DNA from: Albula goreensis
Taxonomy: Eukaryota; Chordata; Actinopteri; Albuliformes; Albulidae
NCBI GenBank assembly: GCA_022829145.1
Contig: CM040751.1
Coordinates: forward strand, 2,669,364-2,733,363
Direction: 5' to 3'
DNA: 64,000 nt
The notes beneath the pieces were generated by a model, which was not told the DNA's origin, made no database searches, and was given only the letters and a program-made list of their open reading frames with translations. The position numbers and the translations under genes are program-made. Shown piece by piece: positions 1 through 31,357 of the stretch (position 1 is its first letter; each line of letters begins with the position of its first letter).

Positions 1-74
1 ACAGACGCGCTGAAGGCATGCAGGCAAAATTTCTAGTGAGTTCTCAGTGACCAGACCTTCCCGTCCAGACGACG

Positions 75-230
75 ATGGCTGCCCCCGGCAATGACCTTTT
101 TATTCGTGCATTGAAACGTCAATTGTTTTCCACTGTTCATTTTAACAAGCACTTATTTACTTGCACAAAATGCGACGGTATCCTTGAAAATAGTGCTGGA
201 AAAGTGCATAATTTACTCAGACACATGTAG
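75..230 (+). other. Small open frame upstream of pafah1b2 (uORF or zinc-finger-like fragment)
   Basis: A 51-codon ATG-to-TAG frame lies about 60 bases before the pafah1b2 start codon. Its C-terminal half contains FTCTKCDG followed by HNLLRHM, a Cys-x2-Cys then His-x5-His pattern that resembles BED-type zinc fingers. It could be an upstream ORF in the pafah1b2 leader, an exon of a gene extending off the left edge, or chance. I see no splice or homology evidence that decides this. Confidence 0.2.
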
Positions 231-290
231 CGCAAAAAAATTGAATGTTCATGTTGATTACTGGTTTTTGTCCGTGCATCGCCAGTCAAA

Positions 291-3200
291 ATGAGCAGTG
301 GCGAGGTGAACCCAGCGGCGGTGCCTGTTCCGGTCCAGGACGTGCAGGGAGACGGACGATGGATGTCCCAGGTGAGACCTTCAGATTAACCTTCTGACTC
401 TGAATGTGCAATTTAAATATTTGTCAACAGCAAGCCACGGTTTCTGGCCCATGGTCGGAATTGTAGTTGTCTCTGAATAATGTTCCTCCGATTACTGTAC
501 AGATGCATCACATCTTTCTCATAGATACGGGGTCCTGCTGTCCTTTCTTCCTCTCCTCTTTATATATACAGGTGTTTCCAGCTGGCGACAGGGATATCCC
601 GTAACTTACTACATTACAGAATGCCCTCAGTATAGGGTCTCTCAATTTAAAGAATGAGTCATGTCGGAATGTTTCAGTTCCCAGGATCAGAATTCAGAAC
701 TCTGAATAATGAATCTGGTGATGTGCAGTGTGAATGCTAACCGTATTTAGGGAATGCATTTTATCTAGTAGGCTATGAGCACCGCTGTAAAGTACAGATA
801 CCCATACAGAGGGTTGACTGTGGCTCAGCAGGGTTTCACAGCTTGTGATGTAGCTTGATAGAGTCTCCAGCGCTGGACGGTTCTGGTTTGGACCGCTTTT
901 TGTCTCAGCCCATTAGGTAATTATGGTTTTCTTTGCTGCCTGCGGTGGAGAGAGCTTGAGGGATAGGGCCTTTAGAAACGGCTGTGAGAATCGCTGCGCC
1001 TGTTTACCGTTGATTAAGGCCAGCTCAAGAATGTAGCCTCTGTCTTTAGCGGCCGCTCACCGTGACCGGCTGCGCGGTCTTTTAAACCATAGTAATTGGT
1101 TCCTGAGTGTTTCTAGTATAACATTTCATTGCCGTTTTTTTCATTCTGTTTACGCTTATGTCGTATTTTTGTTTATCTAGCCGTATTCATGTTCCTAGAA
1201 GCATTCATGTCACTGTACTCTCCTGGTCAGGCTTGGCGTCAGGTTGTCTCTGTGTTTTGTGTCAGTATATGTGCCTCCTTGAGAAAACTCATTTATGAGG
1301 TTGTGTGAAAATAGTCTGAAACTGGACCATCCCTCTGAGGACACCTGGGGTATGTTGGAGAAATACAGTCCTGTAGACATGCAGGGTTTTACTTATCTGA
1401 TGAAGCTCGACTGCTGGTAGTAACGCTGCAGCGGCCCTTGCAACTCCATAATAGTAGATGGCACCTGGGAGACATGTTGTTGGCCTGTGTTAAACCAGTC
1501 TGTGCTTAACCTGCAAAAGAGATATAGATCATAAAATCATCTCCAAAAGGGATGTACTAAAATTTAACGTTTCGCTAAATTTGCAAAACCTAAGACCTTT
1601 CTAAAGAGTAAGTTGCGCATAAATAAAGCCAATTTATGTCATCTCAACGCCTTCTTATACAAAGGCAATAGAGTATTATCCACCAAATCTCCCTTAATAA
1701 ATTTGGATATGCGAGGAATGTGATGGCAGTACTCCCTTATGGGGGAAGTGGTTTTTCATTAATGTAGCATCCCCTTTGTGCTCTCCGGGTCTGATTGCAC
1801 TGATAGTCTGTATCAGAAAATTAATATCTGCACAATGAGCATAACATAAGATCACACATGATGAACAGCTAAGCTTGCTAGCTGAGTTATATTAATGAGG
1901 AGGGGCTTGAGAGGACAATACTTTGCTAGCTATCTACTTGATGCCATAGCTAGCTGAGATGAAATAGCTAAACAAGTTGCGAATATCGCTAAGTTATTAT
2001 TATAGAGGGTCTTTAGCTAAATCAGTAGCTGGCTGGGTGTAAAATCAAACCACGTGTCCCAGATTTTAGCAGGTATTTTGCCGTTTCCTCAGCTATTGTC
2101 GTATGGTTCTTTTTCTTTTGGCTAAAATAAGCTCCTTATCCTCCATTTCCAGGCAGCTGATGTGAAGTGAGACGATTTTACTGACACGTGTTGTGTTACC
2201 TCACATATCTACTCATCGGGTGATGTCATGTATCTGTTGCACGGAATATGCCTGGATCTTTTTCACTGCAGTGCAACAAGGTCACTGCAGATGAACGATT
2301 TACAGGTTCTGTCTACAGGGCAGTGACATTTATTTTAAGGGGACTTGATCTTCTTTTTTCCCCCCAGTGTAATGACAGTGATGGTGCTCTCCATCCGTAC
2401 ATAGAACAATGCAAAACAGTAAAGCTGTATCATTTTCACATGCTACATACATACGTTGTGTGTCAACGCTTCATACGTATGTAGCCTGTATGTATTTACT
2501 CCAATCTCCAGGGAGTGGATGTGTATTGTCAATTATCAATAATCATGACAGTTTGCCAACATTTACTTACACATTCGCCTTCAAGTTGTCGCACAAATTT
2601 GAACGAAAACCAGAAAGCAGTTGATTGGGAAGAGGAGCAGAAATGTGAATGATGAGCGATTGAGCCAATCAAACTGTGGGTGTTTATCAGACTGACCTCT
2701 GATCGCCTCTGTGCGCGCTCTTGTTTGTTACAGCACGTACGCTTCGTACAAGAGTGCAAGGATGCTGAACCAGAGGTTCTGTTTATTGGAGACTCCATGG
2801 TCCAGCTGATGCAGCAGTATGAGGTGAGCGGTCCGTGTGGGAGTGGGTCCGTGTGGGAGTGTGTGCATGAGTGTGTGAGTGTGTTTGAGATTGTGAGTGT
2901 GTCCCTGCGCGAGAGTGTGTTTGAGACTGTGTCTGCGAGAGTGTGTCCGTGGGTCTGTGTTCATGTGTCCCTGCGTGTGTGAGAGCGTGTGACCCTGTGT
3001 CGCTCTGTATGTTAGTCTTGCCGTGTGCTGACTGTTCCCCAACACCTTGATTCAGCATGGCCGTGTGTGACTCACAGTGCTCGTCTGGGCCTGTCCTCTC
3101 TCTCTCTCTCTCTCTCTCTCCCTCTCAGGTGTGGCGGGAGCTTTTCTCCCCGCTCCATGCCATAAACTTCGGAATCGCGGGAGACACCACCTGCAACGTT

Positions 3201-6200
3201 CTGTGGAGGCTGCAGAACGGCGAGCTGCAGAACATTAAACCCAAGGTGAGGAGGAAGGGGGAGCTATGAGCCAGCAGTGCCACTGTCTGCAGGGCACACT
3301 GCAAGACAGTTTTGGGGATGCTCTTCTGTTATGAACCACCACTGAGTAAGCTCAGAAACTTGCAGGGCACCAATAAGCTGATGGGCTGTTTATGCCAAAG
3401 TTTGAGGTGGGGGGGGCAGACATAGTGGAAGGGAAGGTCTATGGTCCCATGTCCCATTATGATGCGTCAAATAATTCATAAAATAATTGTTAGATGAAGC
3501 GATTATTTAATGAATCAGCTGTAGCAGCTCTGCCTGGAAGAAAGTAAATAAAGTAGTGATGATGTGTGGTTGGAGGTGGGTATTTGTGTCTGCTTTGGTC
3601 TGTGGCCACTGCTTGTTGTGTCTGCTTTGGTCTGTGGCCACTGTTTGTTGTGTCTGCTTTGGTCTGTGGCCACTGCTTGTTGTGTCTGCTTTGGTTTGTG
3701 GCCACTGCTTGTTGTGTCTGCTTTGGTCTGTGCTCACTGCTTGTTGTGTCTGCTTTGGTCTATGTTCACTGCTTGTTGTGTCTGCTTTGGTCTGTGCTCA
3801 CTGTTTAATGCTCTCCCCAGGTGGTGGTGCTGTGGGTAGGAACCAACAATCATGAACACACAGCGGAGCAGGTTGCAGGGGGAATCCTGGCCATCGCACA
3901 GCACCTCATCTCATGCCTCCCACAGGCGAAGATCGTGGTCCTGGTGAGTCTCACCTGGGTGCTCATCACCTGGGTGATGGATGTAATAATGGGACAAGCT
4001 GTGGGGGGTGGGGCTGCTTGTATAGGCTGACATAATGAAAAAAAAAAACATAGATAGGCATGTTTATTCCTATGTTTACTCCTGCAGTGGGACGTGAGCG
4101 CCCCTTATCTCCACCCATGCATACAGCCCATTCATTGCATTATCGTCCAATCAGTGAGACAGCAGGATAGCAGCATCAAAGCCACGTTGTGTAGTTTCAG
4201 ACATTATTTTGCTTAGGTCCCACTCAAAGATAAGCAAGGTGCAAGCTAATCATCACAGTGTCGTCATGTGAGAAACCTTAATCCTGTTTGTCAAACCAAA
4301 TTACAAACCTGTAACGTCATTTCTATTTGCTATCAACTATGCGTCTGTCTCATCCTTGTGATACTACCTCCTCCTCATCACCAGTCCTTGTTTTGAAAGC
4401 TTTACAATCATCTCAACTGACATTAGCCAACGTAAACCGTCGTAAACTGATACATATACATATATGCATGTATACAGCCGGCCCGCCTTATCCATGGATA
4501 TATGGTTCCAGGACCCCCACAGATGTGCAAAAATAGCAGATGCTCAGGACACTTATATAAATGACGTAATTTTACCCTATACGTGTTAATAACTTGAAAC
4601 CTCCCCTATTTGTACTACTATGAACTGCTAAAACCCACATACATCATACTGAATACTAATCTAGCATACGCTGTGTGCGGGATCTCAAATGTTCTTTTTC
4701 GAGAATATTCTGGATTTTTTACAAATCTTCTCGAACCGCAGTTGGTGAAAACCGTGGATGTTAAACCCGTGGATAAGGCCGGCCGACTGTATATACATAT
4801 ATACATGAACGGAGTGTGTAACTCCAGCAACACTTTCCAAAGTCAAGTTCAAACTCCTGCCAAAATGGCTTCTTCAGAAGGGGTGGCATGCTCTGCTCAT
4901 TGCAGCCCAAATCCTGTCACGGTCAGGAGGAGGATTTATTCAGATGCAGTGCTCACACAGAGCTAGTGTTCTGAAACTGTTTCCCTGGAAACGGGCTTGC
5001 ATCTCTGCACAAATTTCTGTTCCTACTGGGCGTTCTCCCGTCCCTCCCCGAACTGCGTAAGCCAGGAGCTCAGAGGTGGGGGGTGGGTGGTGCTCTGTTT
5101 ACCTGCCATGGCAATTAATACCATGCACAATACGGTATTATAGTGCAAGTCTGGCTTGTGGTAAACCGATTGCTGTAGCCTTCATGCATGTAGCTTATTA
5201 ACTGCAACCAACTGGTCAGCTGTGGCCCACTGGTGTAGCTGGTGTAGCCATCTTCACCCAGCCTCAGGGGTGTCATTCTAACCCTGTCCATAGGCCCAAC
5301 GTTGGGTTCTTCTACTCTGCTGAGCTCATCACATTACTTAGCCATCACAGGAAAGCTCCCTGCTGACGACCAGACTTGACTTCCAGTATCCGTCAGCTTT
5401 GTTCTCATAACTCTGTGGTCCTCAACCACGCAACATGGGGAAATAGTTGTAATAGCTCTGCACGCAAACGTCTTGCCGTCTTCAGAATCAACTCAGACTG
5501 GTCATGACAATACTTGTTAATGCCAATTTATGATTTCAGATGTGTAGTTCTTGACTTGTCTGAAAACATCTTTCCATGTATTGTCATTATAGCTGTGTGT
5601 ATGTGTGTATGTCCCCTTCAAAGTAACATCTCAAAAGTCAATTTCAGTGGGCTTTTCTAGTCAAATGAAAGATGAATAAATGTTATCAACTGTGTTCATT
5701 GATGGGGTTTTCCAGTCTTGGCTAAAGAGAGGCAGTGTGTTTGTGCAGACTTTTGTTCAAGCCCAGCTCTTAAACTTGGGTTCAGTTCTTCTTCCTTGTA
5801 CCACACAGGAGCAGATGGGCTTCTCCATTGAGCTGGTTCAGTTTGAGGTCCCTTTCTTTTAGCCAGGGGTTTTTTTCCCCAGCTACTGTTGCCTTTGTTT
5901 TGCTGTCACCCTCGGCCCTGTGGTTTGGGTTCAGTGGGGTGTTTTGGTGGTGGGTAACAGCAGAAGCTTACATCAATACTCTTCGATAAGACTGGAGATC
6001 CATGCTCTGAGATGATGTTGTTGTTAAGAGGGTTTTGGGTCATGGTGGCGAGTGGTTTGAGGACCTTATGTGACAGATGTATGCCCCTCCCCTTCCACAG
6101 GGGCTGTTACCGCGGGGCGAGCGGCCGAACCCACTGAGGGAGAAGAACGCGGCGGTAAACGGGCTGCTGAAGGCCTGGCTGCCCCGCCTCGGCGCCACAC

Positions 6201-6379
6201 AGCTCCTGGACGCGAGCGCCGGTTTCGTGCACTCCGACGGCACCATCTCCACCGGGGACATGTTTGACTTTCTGCACCTGACGGCCAGCGGCTACCGCGC
6301 CGTGGCCAAGCCCCTGAGCGACCTGCTGCTACAGCTGCTGGAGGAGACCCCCGAGGAGAGGCGCGCCTCACTCGTCTGA
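291..6379 (+). CDS. pafah1b2: Platelet-activating factor acetylhydrolase 1b, catalytic subunit 2 (alpha-2)
   Basis: Five coding exons: 291-371, 2734-2823, 3129-3245, 3821-3943 and 6101-6379, all phase 0 with GT-AG introns, giving 229 codons, the same length as human PAFAH1B2. The enzyme is a cytosolic SGNH/GDSL hydrolase that removes the sn-2 acetyl group of platelet-activating factor. Catalytic dimers bind LIS1. The nucleophile Ser48 lies in FIGDSMV. Asp193 and His196 lie in MFDFLHL. The block WVGTNNHEHTAEQ carries the oxyanion-hole Asn. The C-terminus LLEETPEER fits alpha-2 better than alpha-1 (PAFAH1B3), and the neighbouring sidt2 agrees. Residues 71-81 read FGIAGDTTCNV where human has FGIGGDTTRHV, an odd pair of changes beside the oxyanion loop. 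The start matches the family N-terminus (MSxGxxNPAA). Confidence 0.95.
372..2733. other. pafah1b2 intron 1
   Basis: A 2.36-kb intron, the usual site for a long first intron in this gene. It is moderately AT-rich with several AGCTAGC-type tracts around 1860-2010. I see no gene, RNA or recognisable mobile element in it. Confidence 0.5.
3587..3806. repeat. 32-bp minisatellite in pafah1b2 intron 3
   Basis: About seven copies of a 32-base unit (core CTGCTTTGGTCTGTGGCCAC) end just before the splice acceptor of exon 4. Because 32 is not a multiple of 3 and the unit has no stops, all forward frames stay open. The Cys/Leu-rich open frames here are artefacts. Confidence 0.9.
4475..4789. mobile_element. 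Non-autonomous pogo/Tigger-type DNA transposon (MER2-like MITE)
   Basis: A 315-bp element in pafah1b2 intron 4 flanked by TA on both sides. The 5' end CAGCCGGCCCGCCTTATCCA matches the reverse complement of the 3' end, CAGTCGGCCGGCCTTATCCA, at 18 of 20 positions. Internal text such as GGTTCCAGGACCCCC and repeated CCGTGGAT motifs resembles the ends of mammalian MER2/Tigger elements as I remember them. There is no transposase, so it would have moved using a related autonomous element. Confidence 0.75.
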
Positions 6380-7640
6380 GGCGGGGGGGAAGACGGACGG
6401 ACAGACCGGCGGACGGAGGGAGGGAGCGAGGGAAAAGGAGGAACAACGGGGGGAGGAAAGGTGAAAATGATAAACAGAAAGAGAAGGGTATGGGAGGAGT
6501 GAGGAGGTCACAGTCTAGGATGGGGTGTTCACGCACACACACACACACACAAACAGGTAATATTAGGTTACTAGCATTTTGACAAGGCATGGTAGAAGAA
6601 AATGTGTGACACTAGCACTGGTAAAATAATTAAGTGATAGGAACACAGATGCACTTGAACACTAAACTGCAAAGAGAGAGCAGAGCTTGCCACACTGGTC
6701 ACATCCCCACGGGGAAAAACACAGGCACCAAGAACAGCACCCTCTACTGGCAGAAGACCACACAGGTGTAATTTCTCCAGTCGCTTTTTCTCTCAGCCTG
6801 TAGAATATGGACTTGCGTGCTGACTGTCCAGTGTTCACACTCCCGGAGGCCTGGCTGTTGCAGACTGTTACAAGGCCCTCTTTAGATGAAACGGGAAGGT
6901 CAAAGAACAGCCAGGCCAGTGGTGGAGACCCAGGTGATAATGAAAAGTCAGGCATTGTGGGAGCCAAAGCATTCTGGGATTGGGTGGCAAAAGTGTTGGG
7001 CAGTTGGGTTTTAGACATTGCGTGTTAGAGAATGGGGCCCCACACAATCTTCTCTGCGTCTGTGTCAAGCTCGTTTCCATACGGAGTTCCCCTCCCTTGC
7101 GCCATGCAGAAGTGTGGCACAAGGCACTTACACCTTCATCCTGCCTCCCCTCTCTCTCTTTTCTTAGTGCCTGTACATAGTCCTCAGACAGACCATGTCC
7201 CTCCTCTTTTCCCTCCTTAAATGCAGTGGGTCCTGTCCAAGCCGCCAGCACCTTTCTCGCTCACTCTGAAGCTTAATGCATATCACCTCCCCGCCCTCTT
7301 TGAGTATATGGACGTTCCACGTGCACTCACATGTAGAGTGTGTGCGTGTGTGTGTGTGTGTGCGCGGGTTCGAGAGAGATGGGTTGCGTGCAAATTGCAT
7401 AATATTTAGTCCCCAGCTGTGCCCTGTGTTGTAGAACACTATGTAACGTGAGGCTTGGGTAAGAGGTGGCTCTAGACTGTGTGTGTGTGTGCATATGTGT
7501 GTGAGTGTGTGTACATGTGTGAATGAGCGTGTGTGTGTGTGTGTGTGTGAGTCCATTCAGTCCAGTGTCTGCTAATTGGGCTTTTCGTCATGTGCTTGTC
7601 AAAAGAAAGCATTCCAATAAAGGACCATAGAGAAACCAGT
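6380..7640 (+). other. Probable pafah1b2 3' untranslated region
   Basis: About 1.25 kb after the stop codon, with GT-rich tracts near 7338-7360 and 7479-7550. It holds no coding similarity. A canonical AATAAA at 7616-7621 is the best poly(A) signal. A CTCF-like motif on the minus strand lies at about 6738-6751. Confidence 0.5.
7616..7621 (+). promoter_or_regulatory. Candidate poly(A) signal of pafah1b2
   Basis: AATAAA 1.24 kb after the stop codon, with TG-rich sequence around it. It is the first canonical hexamer I noticed downstream of the gene. Confidence 0.45.
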
Positions 7641-9935
7641 GTAATGGTCGGAGTCTTGCTTTCAGCAGCCTGTGTTGGGATGAAAGTTCCTTTTCCCCTG
7701 AAATAATAATGTAATTCTGCAGTAATCGCTTCAGACACAATCATAGGCGTGCTGTCAGAGTGCTGCTCAACAGCAATAGGAGATGAGTTTCACAAACACT
7801 GTTCAGTTCATTTCACAGCGCGGTAGGCGTGTCACTTCCTACGCTAAGAGCTCAATGAAGAATTTTGCTGCTGTGCGTTCCATGGGCAGGGCAGCCTCGC
7901 TGTGCACCCAGGCTTGCTAAAATAGCACAACGGCATGTGAATCACCAGCTCAAATCCCTGCGCTGCAGCGGCACGCTAAAGGGCTGCAACGTGCGCCACT
8001 GCGCAGACAGAGCTGAAGCAGGACGCATCCTGTGTGCGCATTTATAATTTACAGCTGTATGCCGTGTGTTCGTTTCCTGCCTCCAAGCCCACTGGTGACC
8101 AGGATCAAGAGGAACAGTGCTTATGTTGTCACAAGACCAGTATAAAAGTTATTGGGTTATTTTCTAAAAGAAAAAAGAAACCAACATAAATATTTATGGT
8201 AGATTATACATCTAACTTTCATTGAAAAAATACTGTTAACAACTCCATTTTGCATCTAGCTTTTAGTGCAAAAGTCAAATTAAGCCTTTTTTACATGTAA
8301 AGTAAAATGTACAAATGTATTTAAAAATATACTAATAAATGCTCACAATCATTCCCTGGGAAAGTCTAAATTTTAATTATCCAAAACAGCAAGCATTCAG
8401 CTTTGATTGTGTTTATTTATTAAATGTTAACTTTTACTTTTATTTCCATGTCTTCAGTTAGTCCAATCGTTAATTTAATCAGAAATGTTTGACAACATTA
8501 GGGTCTACTGCTGGAAACTGCCTACATATCTTTAGTTAAAATGTTTTACTGTCATGTGTCGGACATAAAAAGAGCCCAAAGTTTAAAATGATTCACACAC
8601 AGTCAAAGTCTGGCAGTAAATAAGACAAAGTGTGAGCCGTATGTAATCGGCTCATATGGTACAAAGTGCAGGCCCTTAGGAAAAAGCATCTATCAACGAA
8701 ACATATGCCTTACAAAGATCTATTCAAGGACTTGCATCTCCCTAGAATTGCTACACTTTGGTTCATTAAGAGATGCCCTTCACACTCATGAGAATCAATT
8801 TCCATTAAATAAAGCTCTGTTAGCCCTTCCATCTACATATATAGAGATTGAAAATATAGGACCAGCATTAAACGAAGTCCAGCTAGACAAGCTTTATTAG
8901 TTGTAACCAGATAATGGGACCTGACGTTGCTAAACTAAATGCCTCATCACCGGAACTCACAAAGATTCCCAGGAAGAGGGCCGAGTACTTGGGATCTCTG
9001 GAGCGTTTGGATGACGTCATCGCGTACTGTTGAGGTTTGTTTACAGTGCATTGGGAGGGCGCTAGTGAGTGACACGGATTTAACCCTGTGCGTGACACAC
9101 ATATCAACTCAAGCCCCAACAAGGAGCTATACACCGGAACGGTCCAAGCATTGCGGCCCAAGTGAAGGGATGAAAACCGAAAAGAGACGCCAACATTGGC
9201 GGTGCGAGCCTGTGTGGTAACAGACACTGAAACCGAGCGGAGGAGTTGCTCATCTATTTTACCATTCTCTGTTGTTGTTGGAGGAGGAGAAAGAGAATAG
9301 ATGTGGATCTAACCCGTACGGTCGTTTTTTTAACATTTGAAGAGATGTTTTAAAGGTAGCTAGGGTTTTAACGTAATCAAGGGAAAGGTCTGCTTTTTGG
9401 ATGACTCAATTCGATTGTATTTGGAAGCTGAGTGTTGGAAGCAAGCACGTATAGGGGAGATGAACATTACCTTCCGGCCGCGACTACACTGACACTGCTG
9501 CCCCGGTTGGATGAACAGCTAGCCAGCTACGCGCAAAGGATCGATTGTTAAACGGACAGGGGAAATCGGTTATACTACACCCACAGAAAATAACATTGAT
9601 AGCAAGAATATTATGAGAATCTTTGAAAGCTACTGATATGGTAGTCAACATCAAGGTTTGTTGTGAGACGGCTATTCCGCAATCGTTTTGAGAAGTCTTG
9701 TGATAACGCTCGCATGATAAACAGCTGTTACTGCGAGGCTCACAAACGTGGGTAGCTAGCAAGCTAACTGTCTTGTTTTCCTTTCCGTATCTTGCTACAC
9801 AGCCTTAGCTATTGTTCATTTGTATCGGATCCTGTATAAACGGACTGTGCTTAAAAACTACCGAACGTATGCGGTTCTAAATAGTAACCTATAGCCAGCT
9901 AACGCTTTAACTTCGCTAAATCGACCACTGTTGAC
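7641..9935. other. pafah1b2-sidt2 intergenic region and sidt2 5' flank
   Basis: The left part (to about 8900) is AT-rich and I recognise nothing in it. The right part (8940-9935) is less AT-rich, contains a perfect CRE palindrome and Ets-like CCGGAA words, and probably includes the sidt2 promoter and 5' UTR. The transcription start cannot be fixed from sequence alone. Confidence 0.4.
9012..9019. promoter_or_regulatory. Perfect CRE/ATF palindrome (TGACGTCA)
   Basis: An exact 8-base CRE lies about 920 bases before the sidt2 start codon in a CpG-containing stretch (ATGACGTCATCGCG). An Ets-like CACCGGAAC lies near 8946. This makes it a plausible proximal promoter element. Confidence 0.4.
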
Positions 9936-29069
<19,134 letters not shown>

Positions 29070-29509
29070 GGAAGAGTCCACTTTACTGCCCTCACACTGG
29101 CCAGCTGTGACCCAGAGGCGAGGGAGATAGCCAATGGGCAGCCTTGCTGACAATAGGTGGGGGTGAAACCACTCCCCCTCTCACAGCCAGACAAAGAGAT
29201 GGTGGAGGGAGCAAGTGATGATCCCCAGCTAAGAGTGTGTGTGGACACGTGCCAAGCTGTGCGCCGAGGTCACACAAACAGACTGGAGCTCCTGCCGTCG
29301 CCTTTATTCTTACTCGCTTTTTGTTGATGGTGATGATAGCAACACTCATAATGCTGACTGACATTAATGCTCTTAATTATTAATCTCATATCACATCTGA
29401 ACTGGACCGTCTTGTTTGTGTGCCTGTCGGAAAATCGCTGGACTTCTCTGTGTGTATGTTTACAGTTTTTTTTGTGTGCGTGCGTGAGCGTGTGTATGTG
29501 TGTGTGCGC

Positions 29510-29550
<41 letters not shown>

Positions 29551-29786
29551 CAATGTTCCGCGCATCAGTGGCCTTCAGTGTTCTGATCAGCAGTCTAACC
29601 ATGATTCTGTAAAACACTGTCTGTTGATGGGACCCTACTCGTCCCTCTGATAGGGAGAGGTGATTGTATTTAAAAAAGAAAGATTATATATATATATATA
29701 TACATATGAACTTGGCGAGAACATATTTTGCACTGTATGGAAAAAAATGTTTTAAAATTCAGGACTTTATGAAAAAGTAGCGACTG

Positions 29787-29792
29787 AATAAA
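29787..29792 (+). promoter_or_regulatory. Poly(A) signal of sidt2
   Basis: AATAAA 718 bases after the stop codon, followed by a GT-rich stretch (CCAGTGTGCTTAG). The intervening 3' UTR contains a (GT)n tract at about 29518-29548 and a short (TA)n. Confidence 0.7.
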
Positions 29793-29799
29793 GTTTTTC

Positions 29800-31357
29800 A
29801 AGACCTTACCAGTGTGCTTAGTACATTCATGTGCATAGACCACTGTTAATATCTATGTTTTCATTTTTTATGACAATACAGTTTGTAATAATACATTTAA
29901 TTTATAATACACTTTTCTCTGAAGACAACATCAGAGTGCTACATGAAAATGCATTTAAACAAACAAAAGAAAAAGGACGCAACTCAAATGGGCCACTAAC
30001 ACTTAGTAACTTACCTTTAACACCTGAAGACTCAATGATGTTGGACATTTTGTTTAGCCACTTTTTTCAATGTTTTTTTTCAATGTTTTATTCTGTTGAT
30101 CAAAACCAAGAGAAAACAGAATGTGCTTCAAAATTATATGAAACTGATTTCAAAATTGATCCTGCGTTTTGTTTTAGTATTGCCGTTTTAATTATTTGAT
30201 TAACCAAAAAGTTCAATAGTTCAATAACGAACTTGTTTTAACGGTGTGATTTACCGTCAATTGACCCGTTAATTGATCTGCTGAAGTGAAATAGTTAAAA
30301 GACGGTTGAACAAGGATTAATTACCAGTGTATGGTACGTGTTTTTAAAATATGCATTGTCAGGACTACACTTTCCATGGTGACATAGTGGCTGCTAAAAG
30401 CTTGTCCCATAACTGCAGTACTATGCTACCAGGACCGTCACACTGTACAAAAACAAGATATTTCGCTTTATTGTTTACTCCTTACTCCTGTACCGGAACT
30501 CCATAAATAATGCTTCAACAATAGACCGGAACTACATGCTCAAACCCGGTAAGACATCAAAATATGTCGTCTCCATTTTGGCAAACCTCTTTAGTGACGG
30601 AGGTCTCACGGCGTCCCTAGAAGCCACGGGTAAATCCGTTGATATGTTGTTGTAGCTGTTGACAACATCGGTATTAGTTGCATAGCGGGCTAACTGCAAG
30701 CTAAGTGTCTGGGAGGTACGTGTCTACATTATATTATCTGAAAAACACTATGATTTCACATTAGTTGCCACTATCCGACCCACGCTGGAATAGAAAAGCT
30801 ATAATTTTAAAACCCAGTCTATAAACGACTGAGTCGATAGATTAGAGCTATCTTAGTTAGCTAGCTAAATTAGCTTGCTGGCAGCTAATTCTCATATTTA
30901 ACGGTATTTAGCTATATAGCTACATGCCTGAACGTAATGTAACTACCTCTAGGTGATGTTGCATACCTTGCATTGTTTATACTGTAGAGAACGTTAGTTC
31001 TCCTGTAACTGAAAAACGTTACAGCAAAACTGATTGCTCGTTAGCTAGCCTATTGATAGGATATGTTATCAAGTGGTTGTAATGGATTGCCTATGGAGAG
31101 GCTAAATTTCGGCCAAAGTGCCTTGCAACGTGAAAGCCAAATTTAGGGCGTTAATTCTCTACATACCGGGTATGTAGCCAACAAGCTAAGAGGCCAGTGG
31201 GACTGCTGTAAGTTGTGAGCCAGCTAGTTAGCTATCGATAGCGCCGCAGAGTTTGTCACTTTGCTACAAAAGAAGAAAACGAGCCGCTTTTTGCAGCATG
31301 TTATATTTCTCCTATTTAAATTGTAGTTATCCTGTTATCTAACCCAAAACCATTTCT
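29800..31357. other. sidt2-cep164 intergenic region with probable cep164 promoter and noncoding exon 1
   Basis: 29800-30350 is AT-rich with nothing recognisable. From 30360 there is an X-box-like word, two ACCGGAACT Ets-type words (about 30491 and 30527) and CCATTTTGGC (about 30575, YY1-like). These features suggest a TATA-less start near 30580. Possible noncoding-exon donors are at 30630 (CACGG|GTAAAT) and 30716 (GGGAG|GTACGT). The coding start lies 3.8 kb on, so intron 1 would contain both mobile elements described next. Confidence 0.4.
30370..30383 (+). promoter_or_regulatory. Imperfect RFX X-box-like motif upstream of cep164
   Basis: CTTTCCATGGTGAC matches the palindromic X-box GTTGCCATGGCAAC at about 10 of 14 positions. 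The right half-site is the better one. RFX factors drive many ciliary genes and CEP164 is one. The match is weak. Confidence 0.3.

Noticed and set aside
6066-6590. Minus-strand frame of 174 codons over the last pafah1b2 exon
   Set aside because: GC-rich antisense shadow without family similarity.
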